Source of the DNA: UBA11889 sp002313255
GTDB taxonomy: Bacteria > Pseudomonadota > Gammaproteobacteria > Pseudomonadales > Azotimanducaceae
DNA length: 64,000 nucleotides
Direction of reading: 5' to 3'
Assembly (NCBI GenBank): GCA_913045265.1
Contig: CAJWQX010000003.1
Location: 22,242 to 86,241, forward strand
Positions 9,897 through 20,728 of this stretch are shown here, piece by piece. Both the position numbers and the translations under genes were made by a program. The stretch's first letter is position 1; every line of letters begins with the position of its first letter. Below the pieces are notes generated by a model. It was not told where the DNA came from. It did not search any database and worked only from the letters and a program-made list of their open reading frames with translations.

Positions 9897-12800
9897 TCAC
9901 GATAACGATGACAACGCGCGGACACTCGCTATCGATCCCGAGCGTTCGGTCATTGTCCAAGCCCCAGCCGGCTCTGGTAAAACGACCCTTTTAGTGAATC
10001 GTTACTTAAAACTGCTCGGACGAGTTGAAGAGCCGGAACACGTTCTCGCAATCACTTTCACGCGTAAAGCCGCGGCCGAGATGCGACAACGAGTGATTGA
10101 ACAACTACGAAGTAAAACAGCGGTCGCCAAGCCCGCACACACGCGCGCCTCTGAACGTGACTGGCATCTCCTCGATAACCCACAACGCTTACGGATCCAG
10201 ACGATCGATAGCTTTGCCCTGGGCATTCTTCAACAGCAGCCCTTCTCCACCCGATTCGGTCATGATTATCGGTTCGCTGAAGATGCACGTTGGCTTTATC
10301 GGGAAGCGGCCGATCGGTTACTCGAGAAAACAAACGATAAAGACCCTTTAAACGCAGACATTAGTCGCTTTGTTGCCCTGGTCGGGAATGATTTCGACCT
10401 TGCACGAAATCTAATCGCAGACATGCTGGGTCGACGAGATCAGTGGCTCGATCCCGTATCTAACGTGGCTCGAGAAACGGTCACCGACGATCCGGGTCAA
10501 TTCATTCAGCTCATCGAGTCGGCACTCAAAAGCATCGTAGATAGAACCACGAATATGCTTGCCGCCTCCATTCCGCAATCATTGTTCGACGAGATCAAAG
10601 AGCTATGCGCTTTTTCCGCATACAACCTCCAGCAACCTTTTTCTCACCTGTCAGAATTTCGCGACTGGCGTTTTTTTTCCCGTATAGCGACCACGAAGAA
10701 CCGCTCGTTTCGTCAGCGCATCACGGTACGTGAAGGATTTCCAGCCAAAGCACGATCCGAAAAAGCGCGTTTCACCGACGCAATGCGATCGTTAGCGAGC
10801 CTCGGCCTCACGAAAACCATCGCGAACCTTCAACACATCCCGGTCGAAAAAACACCGGTAGAAGAACGCGAGAAACTCATCACTTTTTCAATCGTTCTTA
10901 CCCTGGGTGCAGTCGAACTTATCGAAGTCTTCCGGCTTCACCAACTCGTCGACTTCTCTGAAATAACTATTTCCGCCCGGAACGCGCTATCCCGCGACGA
11001 GACCCCGACCGATCTAGCGCTGATGCTCGACTACCGGACATCACACATCCTCGTCGACGAATTCCAAGATACCTCCCTAGCTCAATACAAATTGCTTACG
11101 AGTCTCGTACAAAGCTGGCAACCGGGTGATGGCAATACGTTCTTCGCCGTCGGAGATCCGATGCAATCGATCTATCGTTTCCGTGACGCCGACGTAGATC
11201 TTTATCAGACGACGTTTAGCGAGGGGTTGCCTTCAATCCCCTTAGAAGCCGTGAAACTTAAGAGCAACTTTCGTTCTGCTGCCTCGCTTGTCGCGTGGTC
11301 AAACGATATATTCGGTACACTTTTTGCGTCCCCCAACGACGCACTGACCGGTGCCGTAACATTTAACCCGGCGATCGCCGCGCGAAAAGAATCAGGGCGC
11401 ATCCAAGCATTTGCTGCCGACGATCCCGAGAAGGAAGCCAAAAGCATCGCAGATCGCGTTGACGCGATACGGTCGAATCACCCAAACGACACCATCGCCA
11501 TCCTAGTACGCAGTCGCAACGTCCTCCCGTCAATTATCAACGCGCTGCAAGAATCTAAACTTCGGTGGCGCGGTATCGATCTTGAGCCATTAGCAAATGT
11601 ACCCGTCGTCAGAGACCTCTATGCCATCACACTGGCATTAATGGACGATCGTAATCGACTCGCCTGGTTATCGATTTTGCGATCGCCTTTGGTCGGAATC
11701 AAATTGCGGGATCTAGAGGTCATCGCGCGCCACCAGTCCGTGGGCAACATGCTCGCGGACACAGAGCCAAGCATCGACGCGCGCGCGAGATTGGACCTAG
11801 TTGCACAAGCCCGGGAAATCGCGACACTTGGTCATTCGATTCGATCCAGGGTCGAACGTTTTTGGCTTGCCATGGGTGGCGCTGACGCCTACACCGACTC
11901 AGACGGAGCAACAGCGTCCCTCGATTCCGCCGATCACTACCTAGAAGCCCTGGAAAATCAACCGACCAATCGTATTTTCGCGGACCAATTGCTCGAGCAA
12001 ACTCAACGATTATTTGCCTCGACATCGATTGATCCAGTGGACGTCGAGATCATGACCATTCATCGAGCCAAAGGTCTGGAGTTTAATCACATCATTATTC
12101 CAGGACTTGATAGAGGGACGCAGTCGAACATAAGGCCCATGCTGCTTTGGCGGCCCGAAGCTAATTCATTGCTGATGGCAACGCGCGATGATTCCAAGAC
12201 AAACTCGCTATACAACTGGCTGCGATACGAGGAAGCGGAAAAGGATTCAGAAGAACTGAAACGCCTTTTGTACGTTGCAGCGACACGGGCAAAGGATTCG
12301 TTATCGCTATACGGCTGCCAAATCAAAGATTCCAACCCACCCCGCGGTTCCTTTTTAGCGTTACTACAGCCCTTGATTTCTCTTCAACCCATTGACCAAG
12401 CGATCCCGAGATCAACAAAAACCAGACCCCCGTCTCGACCGCCGTTGAAACGGCTAAAATCCTGTTACACCTGGCACAAGCCCATGGCACCTCCGTTAGC
12501 CCCATCCTCTTTCCACACGTTACCCTCAATAAACGTGTCTACTCCCATCGCCGATCGAAAAGAAGTCGCACTCGGCAATGTTGTACACGACGAACTTCGG
12601 TTACTCGCCGGGTCGAGCCACGCCAATCCTGGCAATCTAGATCCCTGGCACCAAAGATTGATTCATCTAGGACTATACAAATCTGAAGCGGATTGGGTCA
12701 TAGAAAACGCTCATAAACAAATTAGTTCAGTTCTTGCGGACGACACTGGTTTATGGATCTTGAATTCCAACCATATGGAGAACCATACCGAGTGGATGTT

Positions 12801-13068
12801 GACCACGTATCAAGACTCTCAATTTACGAATGTTGCGATTGATCGATCGTTCATCGACTTGAGCGGCGATCGGTGGCTAATCGACTACAAAACGGCTGTA
12901 CCCGACGTACCAATCGTTGTCTTCATCGAAAATCAAGTCGCCCGATACGCTAACCAGTTGCGCCGATACGCTCGTATAGTCGAGTCACTGGATCAGCGAG
13001 TCATTCGAAAGGCGCTTTACTTAACCGCTATACCACAACTGGTTGAAATCTCGGATAACGGCGATTAA
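9883..13068 (+). CDS. UvrD/AddA-like helicase with C-terminal nuclease
   Basis: A 1061-residue superfamily 1A helicase. Motif I is APAGSGKTTL (residues 27-36), motif Ia ITFTRKAAAEM, motif II VDEFQDTS (about 391-398), motif III GDPMQSIYRFRDAD, motif V MTIHRAKGLEF and motif VI YVAATRAKDSL. Near the end, GNVVHDELRLLAG and WLIDYKTA (about 996-1003) fit a RecB-type nuclease, so this is an AddA rather than UvrD architecture. I started it at the ATG at 9883; the longer frame from 9685 lies inside the partner gene. With the upstream gene it likely forms a two-subunit helicase-nuclease for recombinational repair. No recBCD is visible here. Confidence 0.88.
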   Translation: MATISHDNDDNARTLAIDPERSVIVQAPAGSGKTTLLVNRYLKLLGRVEEPEHVLAITFTRKAAAEMRQRVIEQLRSKTAVAKPAHTRASERDWHLLDNPQRLRIQTIDSFALGILQQQPFSTRFGHDYRFAEDARWLYREAADRLLEKTNDKDPLNADISRFVALVGNDFDLARNLIADMLGRRDQWLDPVSNVARETVTDDPGQFIQLIESALKSIVDRTTNMLAASIPQSLFDEIKELCAFSAYNLQQPFSHLSEFRDWRFFSRIATTKNRSFRQRITVREGFPAKARSEKARFTDAMRSLASLGLTKTIANLQHIPVEKTPVEEREKLITFSIVLTLGAVELIEVFRLHQLVDFSEITISARNALSRDETPTDLALMLDYRTSHILVDEFQDTSLAQYKLLTSLVQSWQPGDGNTFFAVGDPMQSIYRFRDADVDLYQTTFSEGLPSIPLEAVKLKSNFRSAASLVAWSNDIFGTLFASPNDALTGAVTFNPAIAARKESGRIQAFAADDPEKEAKSIADRVDAIRSNHPNDTIAILVRSRNVLPSIINALQESKLRWRGIDLEPLANVPVVRDLYAITLALMDDRNRLAWLSILRSPLVGIKLRDLEVIARHQSVGNMLADTEPSIDARARLDLVAQAREIATLGHSIRSRVERFWLAMGGADAYTDSDGATASLDSADHYLEALENQPTNRIFADQLLEQTQRLFASTSIDPVDVEIMTIHRAKGLEFNHIIIPGLDRGTQSNIRPMLLWRPEANSLLMATRDDSKTNSLYNWLRYEEAEKDSEELKRLLYVAATRAKDSLSLYGCQIKDSNPPRGSFLALLQPLISLQPIDQAIPRSTKTRPPSRPPLKRLKSCYTWHKPMAPPLAPSSFHTLPSINVSTPIADRKEVALGNVVHDELRLLAGSSHANPGNLDPWHQRLIHLGLYKSEADWVIENAHKQISSVLADDTGLWILNSNHMENHTEWMLTTYQDSQFTNVAIDRSFIDLSGDRWLIDYKTAVPDVPIVVFIENQVARYANQLRRYARIVESLDQRVIRKALYLTAIPQLVEISDNGD

Positions 13069-13073
13069 TTGGA

Positions 13074-13652
13074 CTATTGATAGTACGCGTTGTCGGTCAC
13101 CGTGTGGTCAGTCACATCGCGAACAGCGGCTAAGTCTGGTACCTGCTCCAGTAACGTCGTTTCCACGCCTTGTTTCAGTGTGATGTCGACGGCGGCGCAT
13201 CCCTGGCATCCACCACCGAATTCGAGAACGGCGGTACTATCTTCCACGATCTCCACAAGCGAGACGACGCCACCATGGGCCGCCAATCCAGGATTGATCT
13301 CGTTGTACAGAACGTAATTAATCCGGTCTTCCAACGGCGAATCGGGACCCACGTTCGGAATCCTGGCATTAGGCGCTTTGATGGTTAATTGCCCGCCCAT
13401 GCGGTCTTCCTGAAAATCCACCGTAGCGTCCACAAGATACGGCTTACTTTTCTCTTCGAACCACGCCGTGAATCCTTCATATTCAATCGGCATATCATTC
13501 TCTTGTTCTTCACCAACGCGGCAATAAGCGATGCAGGTTTCCGCGTTAGCGGTCCCAGGCTGAGCGACGAAAACACGGATGCCGCAAACGTCGTCCTGCT
13601 TCGATAGCAGCTCGCAAAGGTATTTTTGTGCCTCCGAAGAAATTTCTACCAT
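13074..13652 (-). CDS. nfuA: Fe/S biogenesis protein NfuA
   Basis: A scaffold or carrier that delivers [4Fe-4S] clusters to apo-enzymes. The 192-residue protein has an N-terminal degenerate A-type domain and a C-terminal Nfu domain with the cluster-binding CxxC in [11 protein letters not shown], at about residues 149-152. The start is the ATG at 13652, which aligns with the E. coli protein (191 residues); a TTG three codons upstream is less likely. It ends 5 bp from the stop of the convergent helicase gene and is divergent from metH across 152 bp. Clients nearby could include the LeuC, CysI and APS-reductase clusters, but that is inference. Confidence 0.93.
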   Translation of the reverse strand: MVEISSEAQKYLCELLSKQDDVCGIRVFVAQPGTANAETCIAYCRVGEEQENDMPIEYEGFTAWFEEKSKPYLVDATVDFQEDRMGGQLTIKAPNARIPNVGPDSPLEDRINYVLYNEINPGLAAHGGVVSLVEIVEDSTAVLEFGGGCQGCAAVDITLKQGVETTLLEQVPDLAAVRDVTDHTVTDNAYYQ

Positions 13653-13804
13653 GCCGCCCAATCCCGACCAAAATACTCAGGTATAATAATCGAATCGGCG
13701 GCCACACTCTATATGACATCCGCTCACGGTTTCCGACCCAAAACCTCAACCTAGATCCAAAACATTTATTCTAGTATTGCAACGCCGAATTTAGCCTGCT
13801 CATT

Positions 13805-16800
13805 ATGTCGAATATCCTTCAATCTTCACTCCAAGAACGCGTTCTCCTGTTAGACGGTGCAACCGGAACCATGCAACAGCGGCTAAATCTCGCCGAAAGC
13901 GATTTCCGCGGCAAGGAATTCAACGATCACCCCATCGATCTACAGGGCAACGGCGATATCCTCTCTCTCACGCAACCTGCGATTGTGCGGCAAATTCACA
14001 ATGCCTACCTGCAGGCGGGCGCCGACATAATCGAAACCAACACTTTCACCGCAAACCGAATCTCGCAAGGGGACTATGGCCTAGAAGAAAAAACCCGGGA
14101 GATGAACGTTCAAGCCGCAACGATCGCAAGACAAGCTGCAGATCAGTACACAACCTCAACGAAACCACGTTTCGTCGCAGGCGTCCTCGGGCCCACGACA
14201 CGTGCCGCAAGTATTTCCCCCGACGTCGAGAACCCCGCATCACGAAGTATCCGATTTCCAGAACTTGTCGAAAATTATGCTGAATCCGCCTCCGGATTGT
14301 TGGAAGGCGGTGTCGATCTGATAATGATCGAAACCGTATTCGACACACTCAATGCGAAGGCGGCAATATTTGCCATCCGACAGGCATTTAGCTCTGGATG
14401 CCGACGTGTACCCATCATAATCTCGGGGACCATCACCGACGCCAGCGGCCGAACCCTATCCGGACAAACGTGCGAGGCATTCTGGTACTCAGTCGCTCAT
14501 GCCGAGCCATTGGTGGTCGGCTTGAACTGCGCCCTTGGTGCTGAAGCATTACGGCCCCACGTTGAAGCCATGGCCTCGACCGCGTGGACGTATACGAGTG
14601 TCCATCCCAATGCAGGACTACCCAATGAATTCGGTGAGTACGACGAAAGTCCAGATCAAATGGCAGGCACGATCAAGGATTTCGTAGATCGCGGGCTCGT
14701 CAACCTAGTCGGCGGATGTTGTGGGACAACGCCCGAACACATCGAAGCATTTGCGGATTGTTTAGCCGGCGCCGACCCGCGTACGCCGATAGAGAGACCT
14801 TCTTGCCTCACGCTGTCAGGTCTGGAGGCCGCAACCGTCGACAACGATTCTCTGTTCGTGAACGTTGGGGAACGAACCAACGTTACTGGCTCAGCGCGTT
14901 TTCGCAAACTAATCAAATCGTCCGCGTTTAGTGACGCGCTCGAGGTTGCGATTCAGCAGGTCACCAACGGTGCACAAATTATTGACGTCAACATGGACGA
15001 GGGGATGCTCGACGGTGCCGCAACGATGCAGCGCTTTCTCGATTTGGTGATGACAGAACCCGATATCGCCCGGGTCCCGATCATGATCGATTCAAGCGAC
15101 TGGGAAGTGATTGAGACCGGTTTGCGCAGCGTGCAAGGCAAGAGCATCGTCAATTCAATCAGCCTCAAAGACGGTGAAGATTTATTTCTTGAGCGCGCCC
15201 GCAAATGTCGCGATTACGGCGCCGCCGTGATCGTCATGGCATTCGATGAGAATGGGCAGGCCGATACACTGGATCGCCGCAAAAGCATTGTCCGGCGCTG
15301 CTACCGCCTCTTAATCAACGATGTCGGCATGCCTCCAGACGACATCATCTTCGATCCAAACGTCTTCGCCATCGCGACGGGTATCGACGAACACAGAAAT
15401 TACGGAGTCGATTTTATTGAGGCATGTTCTTGGATCAAATCAGAATTCCCTCGTTGTCACACCTCGGGTGGAATCAGCAATGTTTCGTTTTCTTTCCGAG
15501 GAAACGATCGGGTTCGAGAAGCAATCCATACCGTATTCCTTTACCACGCCATTAACGCTGGGCTCAGCATGGGCATCGTGAATGCGGGTCAGCTCGGTAT
15601 CTACCAAGATCTCCCCTCCGACCTCCGAGATGCAGCCGAAGACGCCGTCTTGAATCGAAACGAAGACGCTACGGAAAACCTAGTCGAAATCGCCAGCCAC
15701 TTTGCCGGGCACAGTCCTTCAAACGCAGAAGAGGACCTTGTATGGCGGAACGAACCGGTCTCAGAGCGGCTATCGCACGCACTAGTACACGGTATTTCAC
15801 GTTTCATCGTGGAAGACACCGAAGAAGCTCGATTACTGAGCACGAGACCGATTGAGGTCATCGAAGGTCCCCTAATGCAAGGGATGGACATCGTCGGTGA
15901 TCTTTTTGGCGCCGGAAAAATGTTTCTACCGCAAGTGGTCAAGAGCGCGCGCGTCATGAAGCAGGCAGTGGCTCACCTTGTACCATTCATCGAAGCGCAG
16001 CAAGCCGATGACGACGTTCCAGCAAGCAAAGGGCGTATCGTCATGGCGACCGTGAAAGGCGACGTCCACGACATTGGTAAAAACATTGTTGGCATCGTTC
16101 TGCAGTGCAATGGATACGACATCGAAGATCTTGGAGTTATGGTGCCCGCGGAAAAGATATTGGACACCGCAGAAGCCTTGGACGCCGACCTTATTGGGCT
16201 TTCGGGATTGATCACGCCATCGCTCAACGAAATGGTTCGCGTCGCGGAAGAAATGGAGCGACGTGGGTATACACAGCCTTTGCTCATTGGCGGCGCAACG
16301 ACCTCCAAAGCCCATACAGCGGTCAAAATCGAGCCCGCATACAGCGGTCCCACCATTTACGTTACCGATGCATCGCGCAGCGTTGGCATCGTCTCGACGT
16401 TGCTTTCCCCTGAAACGCGTGACTCATTCGTTGAAGAAATCAGTGCGGACTACGCCAACGTTCGAACACGTAGAGAAGCCGCCCAGGGAAACCGAGAGAA
16501 ACGGCCCCTCGCGCTCGCGCGCGAGCGTAGATTGGATTGGAATTGGGAGAGTTACACAGCGCCCCAACCAAACGCCTTACGTGTTCAACCGCTTGAAAGC
16601 TATGCATTAGATCGACTCGTCGAGTACATCGACTGGACGCCCTTCTTCCGAACCTGGGACCTAGCAGGGAAATACCCTGAAATCCTTGACGATCCTATAG
16701 TGGGAACGGCCGCTACCGATCTCTTTCGTGATGCCGAGGACATGCTCGACAAGATTATCGACGGCTCGTGGTTAACGGCAAATGGTGTGATCGGCTTTTG

Positions 16801-17455
16801 GCACGCCAACCGACGTGGCGACGACATCCAATTGTGGCGCGACAGTTCGCGAAACGAACCTTTGGTCGTGCTGCATCAGCTCAGACAACAAAGTGCGGCG
16901 CTGGATACGTGTCTCTGCCTGTCGGATTACATTGCGCCCGCGACTCGCGAGGACTACGTCGGCGGCTTCGTCGTTACCATCGGTCCAGAAATCGAGGACG
17001 CACTTAAACGTTTCCAAGGAGACGACTACAACGAAATTCTGGTGAAGTCTCTCGCAGACAGATTGGTGGAAGCTTTTGCTGAGCATCTCCACGAACGTGT
17101 TCGCAAAGAATTCTGGGGCTACGCCGCGGACGAAGCATTGACCAATGCACAGCGTATCGGCGAAGCCTACCGCGGTATCCGTCCAGCTCCCGGCTATCCG
17201 TCGTGTCCAGACCATTCAGAGAAAGAAGTCTTGTTTGAGCTCCTGGGAGCGTCCGAGGCGACGGGTGCCTCGCTTACTGAAAATTACGCAATGTGGCCAG
17301 CAGCCACGATCGCCGGCTGGTATTTTTCTCATCCTCAATCGAGATATTTTGGCGTCGGGAAAATCGGTGACGACCAATTGCATGATTACGCGTTGCGCAA
17401 AGGGCTCGAACGCGATGAAGCAGCCAAATGGTTGAGTTTTGCGGTCGAAATATAG
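13805..17455 (+). CDS. metH: Cobalamin-dependent methionine synthase
   Basis: Transfers the methyl group from 5-methyltetrahydrofolate to homocysteine through B12. At 1216 residues it carries all four modules. The homocysteine domain has zinc cysteines in GLNC (about 241) and GGCCGTT (about 304-305). A pterin-binding domain begins near [10 protein letters not shown]. The B12 domain has DVHDIGKN, whose His is the lower cobalt ligand (about 754). The AdoMet reactivation domain has [12 protein letters not shown]. Length matches E. coli (1227). I looked for a cobalamin riboswitch in the 143-bp upstream gap and saw none. The gene is followed after 101 bp by cysI. Confidence 0.96.
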   Translation: MSNILQSSLQERVLLLDGATGTMQQRLNLAESDFRGKEFNDHPIDLQGNGDILSLTQPAIVRQIHNAYLQAGADIIETNTFTANRISQGDYGLEEKTREMNVQAATIARQAADQYTTSTKPRFVAGVLGPTTRAASISPDVENPASRSIRFPELVENYAESASGLLEGGVDLIMIETVFDTLNAKAAIFAIRQAFSSGCRRVPIIISGTITDASGRTLSGQTCEAFWYSVAHAEPLVVGLNCALGAEALRPHVEAMASTAWTYTSVHPNAGLPNEFGEYDESPDQMAGTIKDFVDRGLVNLVGGCCGTTPEHIEAFADCLAGADPRTPIERPSCLTLSGLEAATVDNDSLFVNVGERTNVTGSARFRKLIKSSAFSDALEVAIQQVTNGAQIIDVNMDEGMLDGAATMQRFLDLVMTEPDIARVPIMIDSSDWEVIETGLRSVQGKSIVNSISLKDGEDLFLERARKCRDYGAAVIVMAFDENGQADTLDRRKSIVRRCYRLLINDVGMPPDDIIFDPNVFAIATGIDEHRNYGVDFIEACSWIKSEFPRCHTSGGISNVSFSFRGNDRVREAIHTVFLYHAINAGLSMGIVNAGQLGIYQDLPSDLRDAAEDAVLNRNEDATENLVEIASHFAGHSPSNAEEDLVWRNEPVSERLSHALVHGISRFIVEDTEEARLLSTRPIEVIEGPLMQGMDIVGDLFGAGKMFLPQVVKSARVMKQAVAHLVPFIEAQQADDDVPASKGRIVMATVKGDVHDIGKNIVGIVLQCNGYDIEDLGVMVPAEKILDTAEALDADLIGLSGLITPSLNEMVRVAEEMERRGYTQPLLIGGATTSKAHTAVKIEPAYSGPTIYVTDASRSVGIVSTLLSPETRDSFVEEISADYANVRTRREAAQGNREKRPLALARERRLDWNWESYTAPQPNALRVQPLESYALDRLVEYIDWTPFFRTWDLAGKYPEILDDPIVGTAATDLFRDAEDMLDKIIDGSWLTANGVIGFWHANRRGDDIQLWRDSSRNEPLVVLHQLRQQSAALDTCLCLSDYIAPATREDYVGGFVVTIGPEIEDALKRFQGDDYNEILVKSLADRLVEAFAEHLHERVRKEFWGYAADEALTNAQRIGEAYRGIRPAPGYPSCPDHSEKEVLFELLGASEATGASLTENYAMWPAATIAGWYFSHPQSRYFGVGKIGDDQLHDYALRKGLERDEAAKWLSFAVEI

Positions 17456-17556
17456 ACTGCACTCTAAAACATACCGATATATCTATAGATGCACTGGTTA
17501 GTTTCTTGATCCAATCGCGGCTGATAAGGTCTCCGATCGTCGTATAAGGATACTGC

Positions 17557-19215
17557 ATGTACCGATACAACCAATTCGACCAGCAGTTTGTACAAGAGCG
17601 CGTGGATCAGTATCGCGACCAGACGGCCCGGTATTTGGCCGGGGAAATCAGCGACGATGCTTTTCAGCAATTGCGCCTCAGAAACGGCCTTTATATCCAG
17701 CGACTCGCACCCATGCTCCGTATCGCGGTTCCTTACGGCACGATATCTTCACGCCAGCTTAAAGTTATCGCAGAAATTTCCAGAAATTACGATAAAGGCT
17801 ACGGGCATTTAAGTACGAGACAAAATATCCAACTCAATTGGCCTGAGCTTGAAGAGGTACCCGATATCCTCGCTGATCTTGCTGAGGTAGAGATGCATGC
17901 AATTCAGACCAGCGGCAGCTGTGTTCGCAACGTTACGACAGATCACTTTGCTGGAGTATCCGCAGACGAGGAAGTGGACGCGCGGCCCTATTGCGAACTT
18001 TTGCGCCAATGGTCCACGTACCACCCCGAGTTTGATTGGCTGCCACGAAAATTCAAAATAGCCCTTAACGGGTCTAGAAGCGATCGCGCGGCGACTGCAG
18101 TTCACGACATCGGCATCGAAGTGCGGAAAACTCCTTCAGGCGACGTGGTCCTCGATGTCTACGTCGGCGGAGGACTCGGTCGAACACCCGTGATCGGGAG
18201 TTTGATTCGTACTGGACTAGCGGAGCGGGATCTTCTGACCTACGTAGAAGCAATACTTCGCGTTTATAACCGCTACGGACGACGGGACAATAAATACAAA
18301 GCAAGGATCAAGATTCTTGTAAGGGCAATGACGCCCCAGATCTTTCGGGAAAAGGTGGACGCCGAGTGGGAGCACCTACACGATGGACCAGGCGCGTTAA
18401 CGGACGACGAAATTCTCCGCGTCAAAAACAGCTTCGTGCCGCCAACGTATGCCGACCTCAATAACGAAGAATCGCTGTTAGGAACGCAACGCCTCGAAAA
18501 TCGTCACTTCGATGCTTGGGTCGAGAACAATGTCGATGCCCATAAGCAAACAGGATACGCAATCGTCACCCTTTCAACCAAAACAGCAGGGATTCCACCA
18601 GGAGACGTCACCGACATTCAAATGGATGCGGTCGCGGATTGGTCTGACAAATACGGATGCGGAGAAATTCGGATCAGTCACGAGCAAAATTTTGTTCTTC
18701 CAGACGTGCGTCAATCCGATCTCCTCGAACTATTTGTTGCTGCAAAAAAGCAAGCATTAGGCGCAGCAAACGTTGGTCTCTTGACAGACGTCATTTGCTG
18801 TCCTGGCGGTGATTATTGTTCCCTCGCCAATGCCAAATCGATTCCGGTCGCTGAAGAAATTCAACGGCAATTCGACGATTACGACTACCTTCATGATCTG
18901 GGTCCCCTCGATCTAAACATTTCCGGATGCATGAACGCGTGCGGTCACCATCACGTGGGTCATATCGGCATTCTCGGAGTTGATAAGAAGGGGGCCGAGT
19001 TCTACCAAATTTCATTGGGCGGTCATGCAGGCAATAACGCGTCATTAGGAAAAATCATCGGCCCTTCGTTTTCACGAGCTGATGTAACAGGTTCGATAGT
19101 TAAACTTCTTGACGTGTATATCCAATCAAGAGTGCAAGACGAAACGTTTCTCGATTGCTATCGACGTATCGGCATGCAGCGATTCAAGGAAAGGGTCTAT
19201 GCCAACGCTGGTTAG
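17557..19215 (+). CDS. cysI: Sulfite reductase hemoprotein
   Basis: Six-electron reduction of sulfite to sulfide with coupled siroheme and [4Fe-4S]. The 552-residue protein has two sulfite/nitrite-reductase repeats. The cluster/siroheme cysteines are visible as CCPGGDYC (near 415-422) and SGCMNACGHHH (near 455-465). AAGGA lies about eight bases before the ATG. No cysJ flavoprotein partner is in the window; in Pseudomonas-type genomes this hemoprotein also stands without cysJ and pairs with a DUF934 gene, as here (17-bp overlap). A nitrite reductase (NirA) is the alternative, but the CysB/CysH context favours sulfite. Confidence 0.92.
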   Translation: MYRYNQFDQQFVQERVDQYRDQTARYLAGEISDDAFQQLRLRNGLYIQRLAPMLRIAVPYGTISSRQLKVIAEISRNYDKGYGHLSTRQNIQLNWPELEEVPDILADLAEVEMHAIQTSGSCVRNVTTDHFAGVSADEEVDARPYCELLRQWSTYHPEFDWLPRKFKIALNGSRSDRAATAVHDIGIEVRKTPSGDVVLDVYVGGGLGRTPVIGSLIRTGLAERDLLTYVEAILRVYNRYGRRDNKYKARIKILVRAMTPQIFREKVDAEWEHLHDGPGALTDDEILRVKNSFVPPTYADLNNEESLLGTQRLENRHFDAWVENNVDAHKQTGYAIVTLSTKTAGIPPGDVTDIQMDAVADWSDKYGCGEIRISHEQNFVLPDVRQSDLLELFVAAKKQALGAANVGLLTDVICCPGGDYCSLANAKSIPVAEEIQRQFDDYDYLHDLGPLDLNISGCMNACGHHHVGHIGILGVDKKGAEFYQISLGGHAGNNASLGKIIGPSFSRADVTGSIVKLLDVYIQSRVQDETFLDCYRRIGMQRFKERVYANAG

Positions 19216-19672
19216 AAACGGCGAAATCACTGAGGACGCTTGGACATACGATGTTGCCAACGCAAGTAGCCCAGAAGCCGGCTCGATCCTGAATGCGGAA
19301 GACTTCACGAAACAGCATGCTGGCGAGTTACACGGTGTACTCTTAGATGGGTCAGTCGAGATCGAAGATATTATCGATCAAGTCAAGCGTGCTGCGCTCA
19401 TCGCTATATCCTTCGCGGGGTTCGCTGATGGTAGAGGACTGTCGCTCGCGGTCCTTTTGCGATCACGATACGACTACCGAGGCGAGTTGAGGGCCGTCGG
19501 AGAAGTACTACCGGACTGGACGCCATACATGTTGAGATCTGGGTTCGACAGTTTCGAATTACCAGATTCGAGGACGGCTAAAACCGCAATCGCTTGTATG
19601 CAACGGATGACCGATCACTACCAAGGATCCGTGAGTCAACCAAGTCCAAGATTTCGACGATCGAGCGATTAG
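19199..19672 (+). CDS. DUF934 family protein linked to sulfite reductase
   Basis: A 157-residue protein with the family core GRGLSLAVLLRSRYDYRGEL followed by AVGEVLPDWTPYM and GFDSFEL. DUF934 proteins are nearly always encoded next to cysI and are annotated as putative oxidoreductases, but their biochemistry is not established. The ATG at 19199 has a strong AAGGAAAGGG upstream and overlaps cysI by 17 bp; the longer frame from 19109 lies inside cysI and is rejected. It likely helps sulfite reduction or electron delivery, which is inferred from neighbourhood only. Confidence 0.86.
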   Translation: MPTLVRNGEITEDAWTYDVANASSPEAGSILNAEDFTKQHAGELHGVLLDGSVEIEDIIDQVKRAALIAISFAGFADGRGLSLAVLLRSRYDYRGELRAVGEVLPDWTPYMLRSGFDSFELPDSRTAKTAIACMQRMTDHYQGSVSQPSPRFRRSSD

Positions 19673-19729
19673 GAATAACGTTAACGAATCGCAGGTCAGG
19701 CGATCAAACCCAGATTTGAGATCGTCGTC

Positions 19730-20728
19730 TCACAGACTAAGGTCAACCACACCACGTCCAACCATCTCCCCATCCAATATCGTCTCGATAGCTTCCGACA
19801 ACGTATTCAAACTTAAAGTTGATTTCTTGAGTTCGGTCAATCCGGTGAGTTTCCACACACCGGCCAATTTGTCCCAAATCTCTATTTTCTCCGTAAGCGG
19901 CAACTCGACCGAATCGATCCCGAGTAAATTCACGTGCCGAAGTATGAAAGGCAGCACCGTCGCGGGAATATTCGGCGAATTAACCAATCCACATGCTGCC
20001 GCACTTTGCCCGTACCGCAATCCTTTAATCGCGTTAAACAACATACCCCCACCAACAGTATCCACAACCCCACCCCACAGTTCCTTTAGCAACGGGCGAT
20101 CGCCTCCGGCTTCAAGATCTTCGCGCGACAAGATTTCGCGCGCACCAATCGATCTCAGAAACTCATGTTGGTCCTCTTTCCCTGTCACAGCGTGCGGTTC
20201 GTACCCCAGTTGATCAAGGAGCTTAATCGCGACACTGCCTACACCTCCAGTCGCTCCACTAACGAGTATGGGTCCTCCTTCGGGACTCATACCCGCCCGC
20301 TCAAGTTTGTGGACGGACAGAGCAGCGGTGAATCCAGCCGTCCCTAGAATCATGGCTTCCTCGAGACTCAAACCCTGGGGCAAGGGAACCGCCCAAGCCG
20401 CCGGCACACGCACTCGCTCACCAAAGCCTCCCGGCGTATTCATACCAAGATCAAAACCGATCACCACGACCTCGTCGCCAGCGGTAAAGTTCGCGGCCGT
20501 AGACTCGAGAATCGTTCCAGCAACATCGATCCCAGGGGTATGGGGGTAACTCCTCGTCACGCCGGGGTTACCGATCGCGGAGAGGGCGTCCTTATAATTC
20601 AGCGACGAGTACTTCACATCGATCAACAACTCTCCCGCAGGCAGATCATCAAGTTCTCGGTCAACGACAGATCGAGTGAACGTCCCGTCCTCATTTTTTT
20701 CGACCAAAAAAGCTCGAAACGTCGTCAT
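19730..20728 (-). CDS. acuI: Acrylyl-CoA reductase (NADPH), YhdH/AcuI type
   Basis: Zinc-independent medium-chain dehydrogenase/reductase that reduces acryloyl-CoA to propionyl-CoA with NADPH. The 332-residue protein begins MTTFRAFLVEK and shows SSLNYKDALSAIG, HTPGIDVAGTI and the nucleotide fold VSGATGGVGSVA, the pattern of the YhdH/AcuI branch. GAGGAG precedes the ATG at 20728; a longer frame from 20821 lies inside sohB and is rejected. Its ATG overlaps the sohB stop (ATGA), so it is expressed with sohB. The enzyme detoxifies acrylate formed from DMSP or 3-hydroxypropionate in marine bacteria; a generic quinone reductase is the alternative. Confidence 0.85.
   Translation of the reverse strand: MTTFRAFLVEKNEDGTFTRSVVDRELDDLPAGELLIDVKYSSLNYKDALSAIGNPGVTRSYPHTPGIDVAGTILESTAANFTAGDEVVVIGFDLGMNTPGGFGERVRVPAAWAVPLPQGLSLEEAMILGTAGFTAALSVHKLERAGMSPEGGPILVSGATGGVGSVAIKLLDQLGYEPHAVTGKEDQHEFLRSIGAREILSREDLEAGGDRPLLKELWGGVVDTVGGGMLFNAIKGLRYGQSAAACGLVNSPNIPATVLPFILRHVNLLGIDSVELPLTEKIEIWDKLAGVWKLTGLTELKKSTLSLNTLSEAIETILDGEMVGRGVVDLSL

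Noticed and set aside
13653..13804. Possible cobalamin riboswitch before metH
   Set aside because: The gap is short and I saw none of the conserved B12-box elements.
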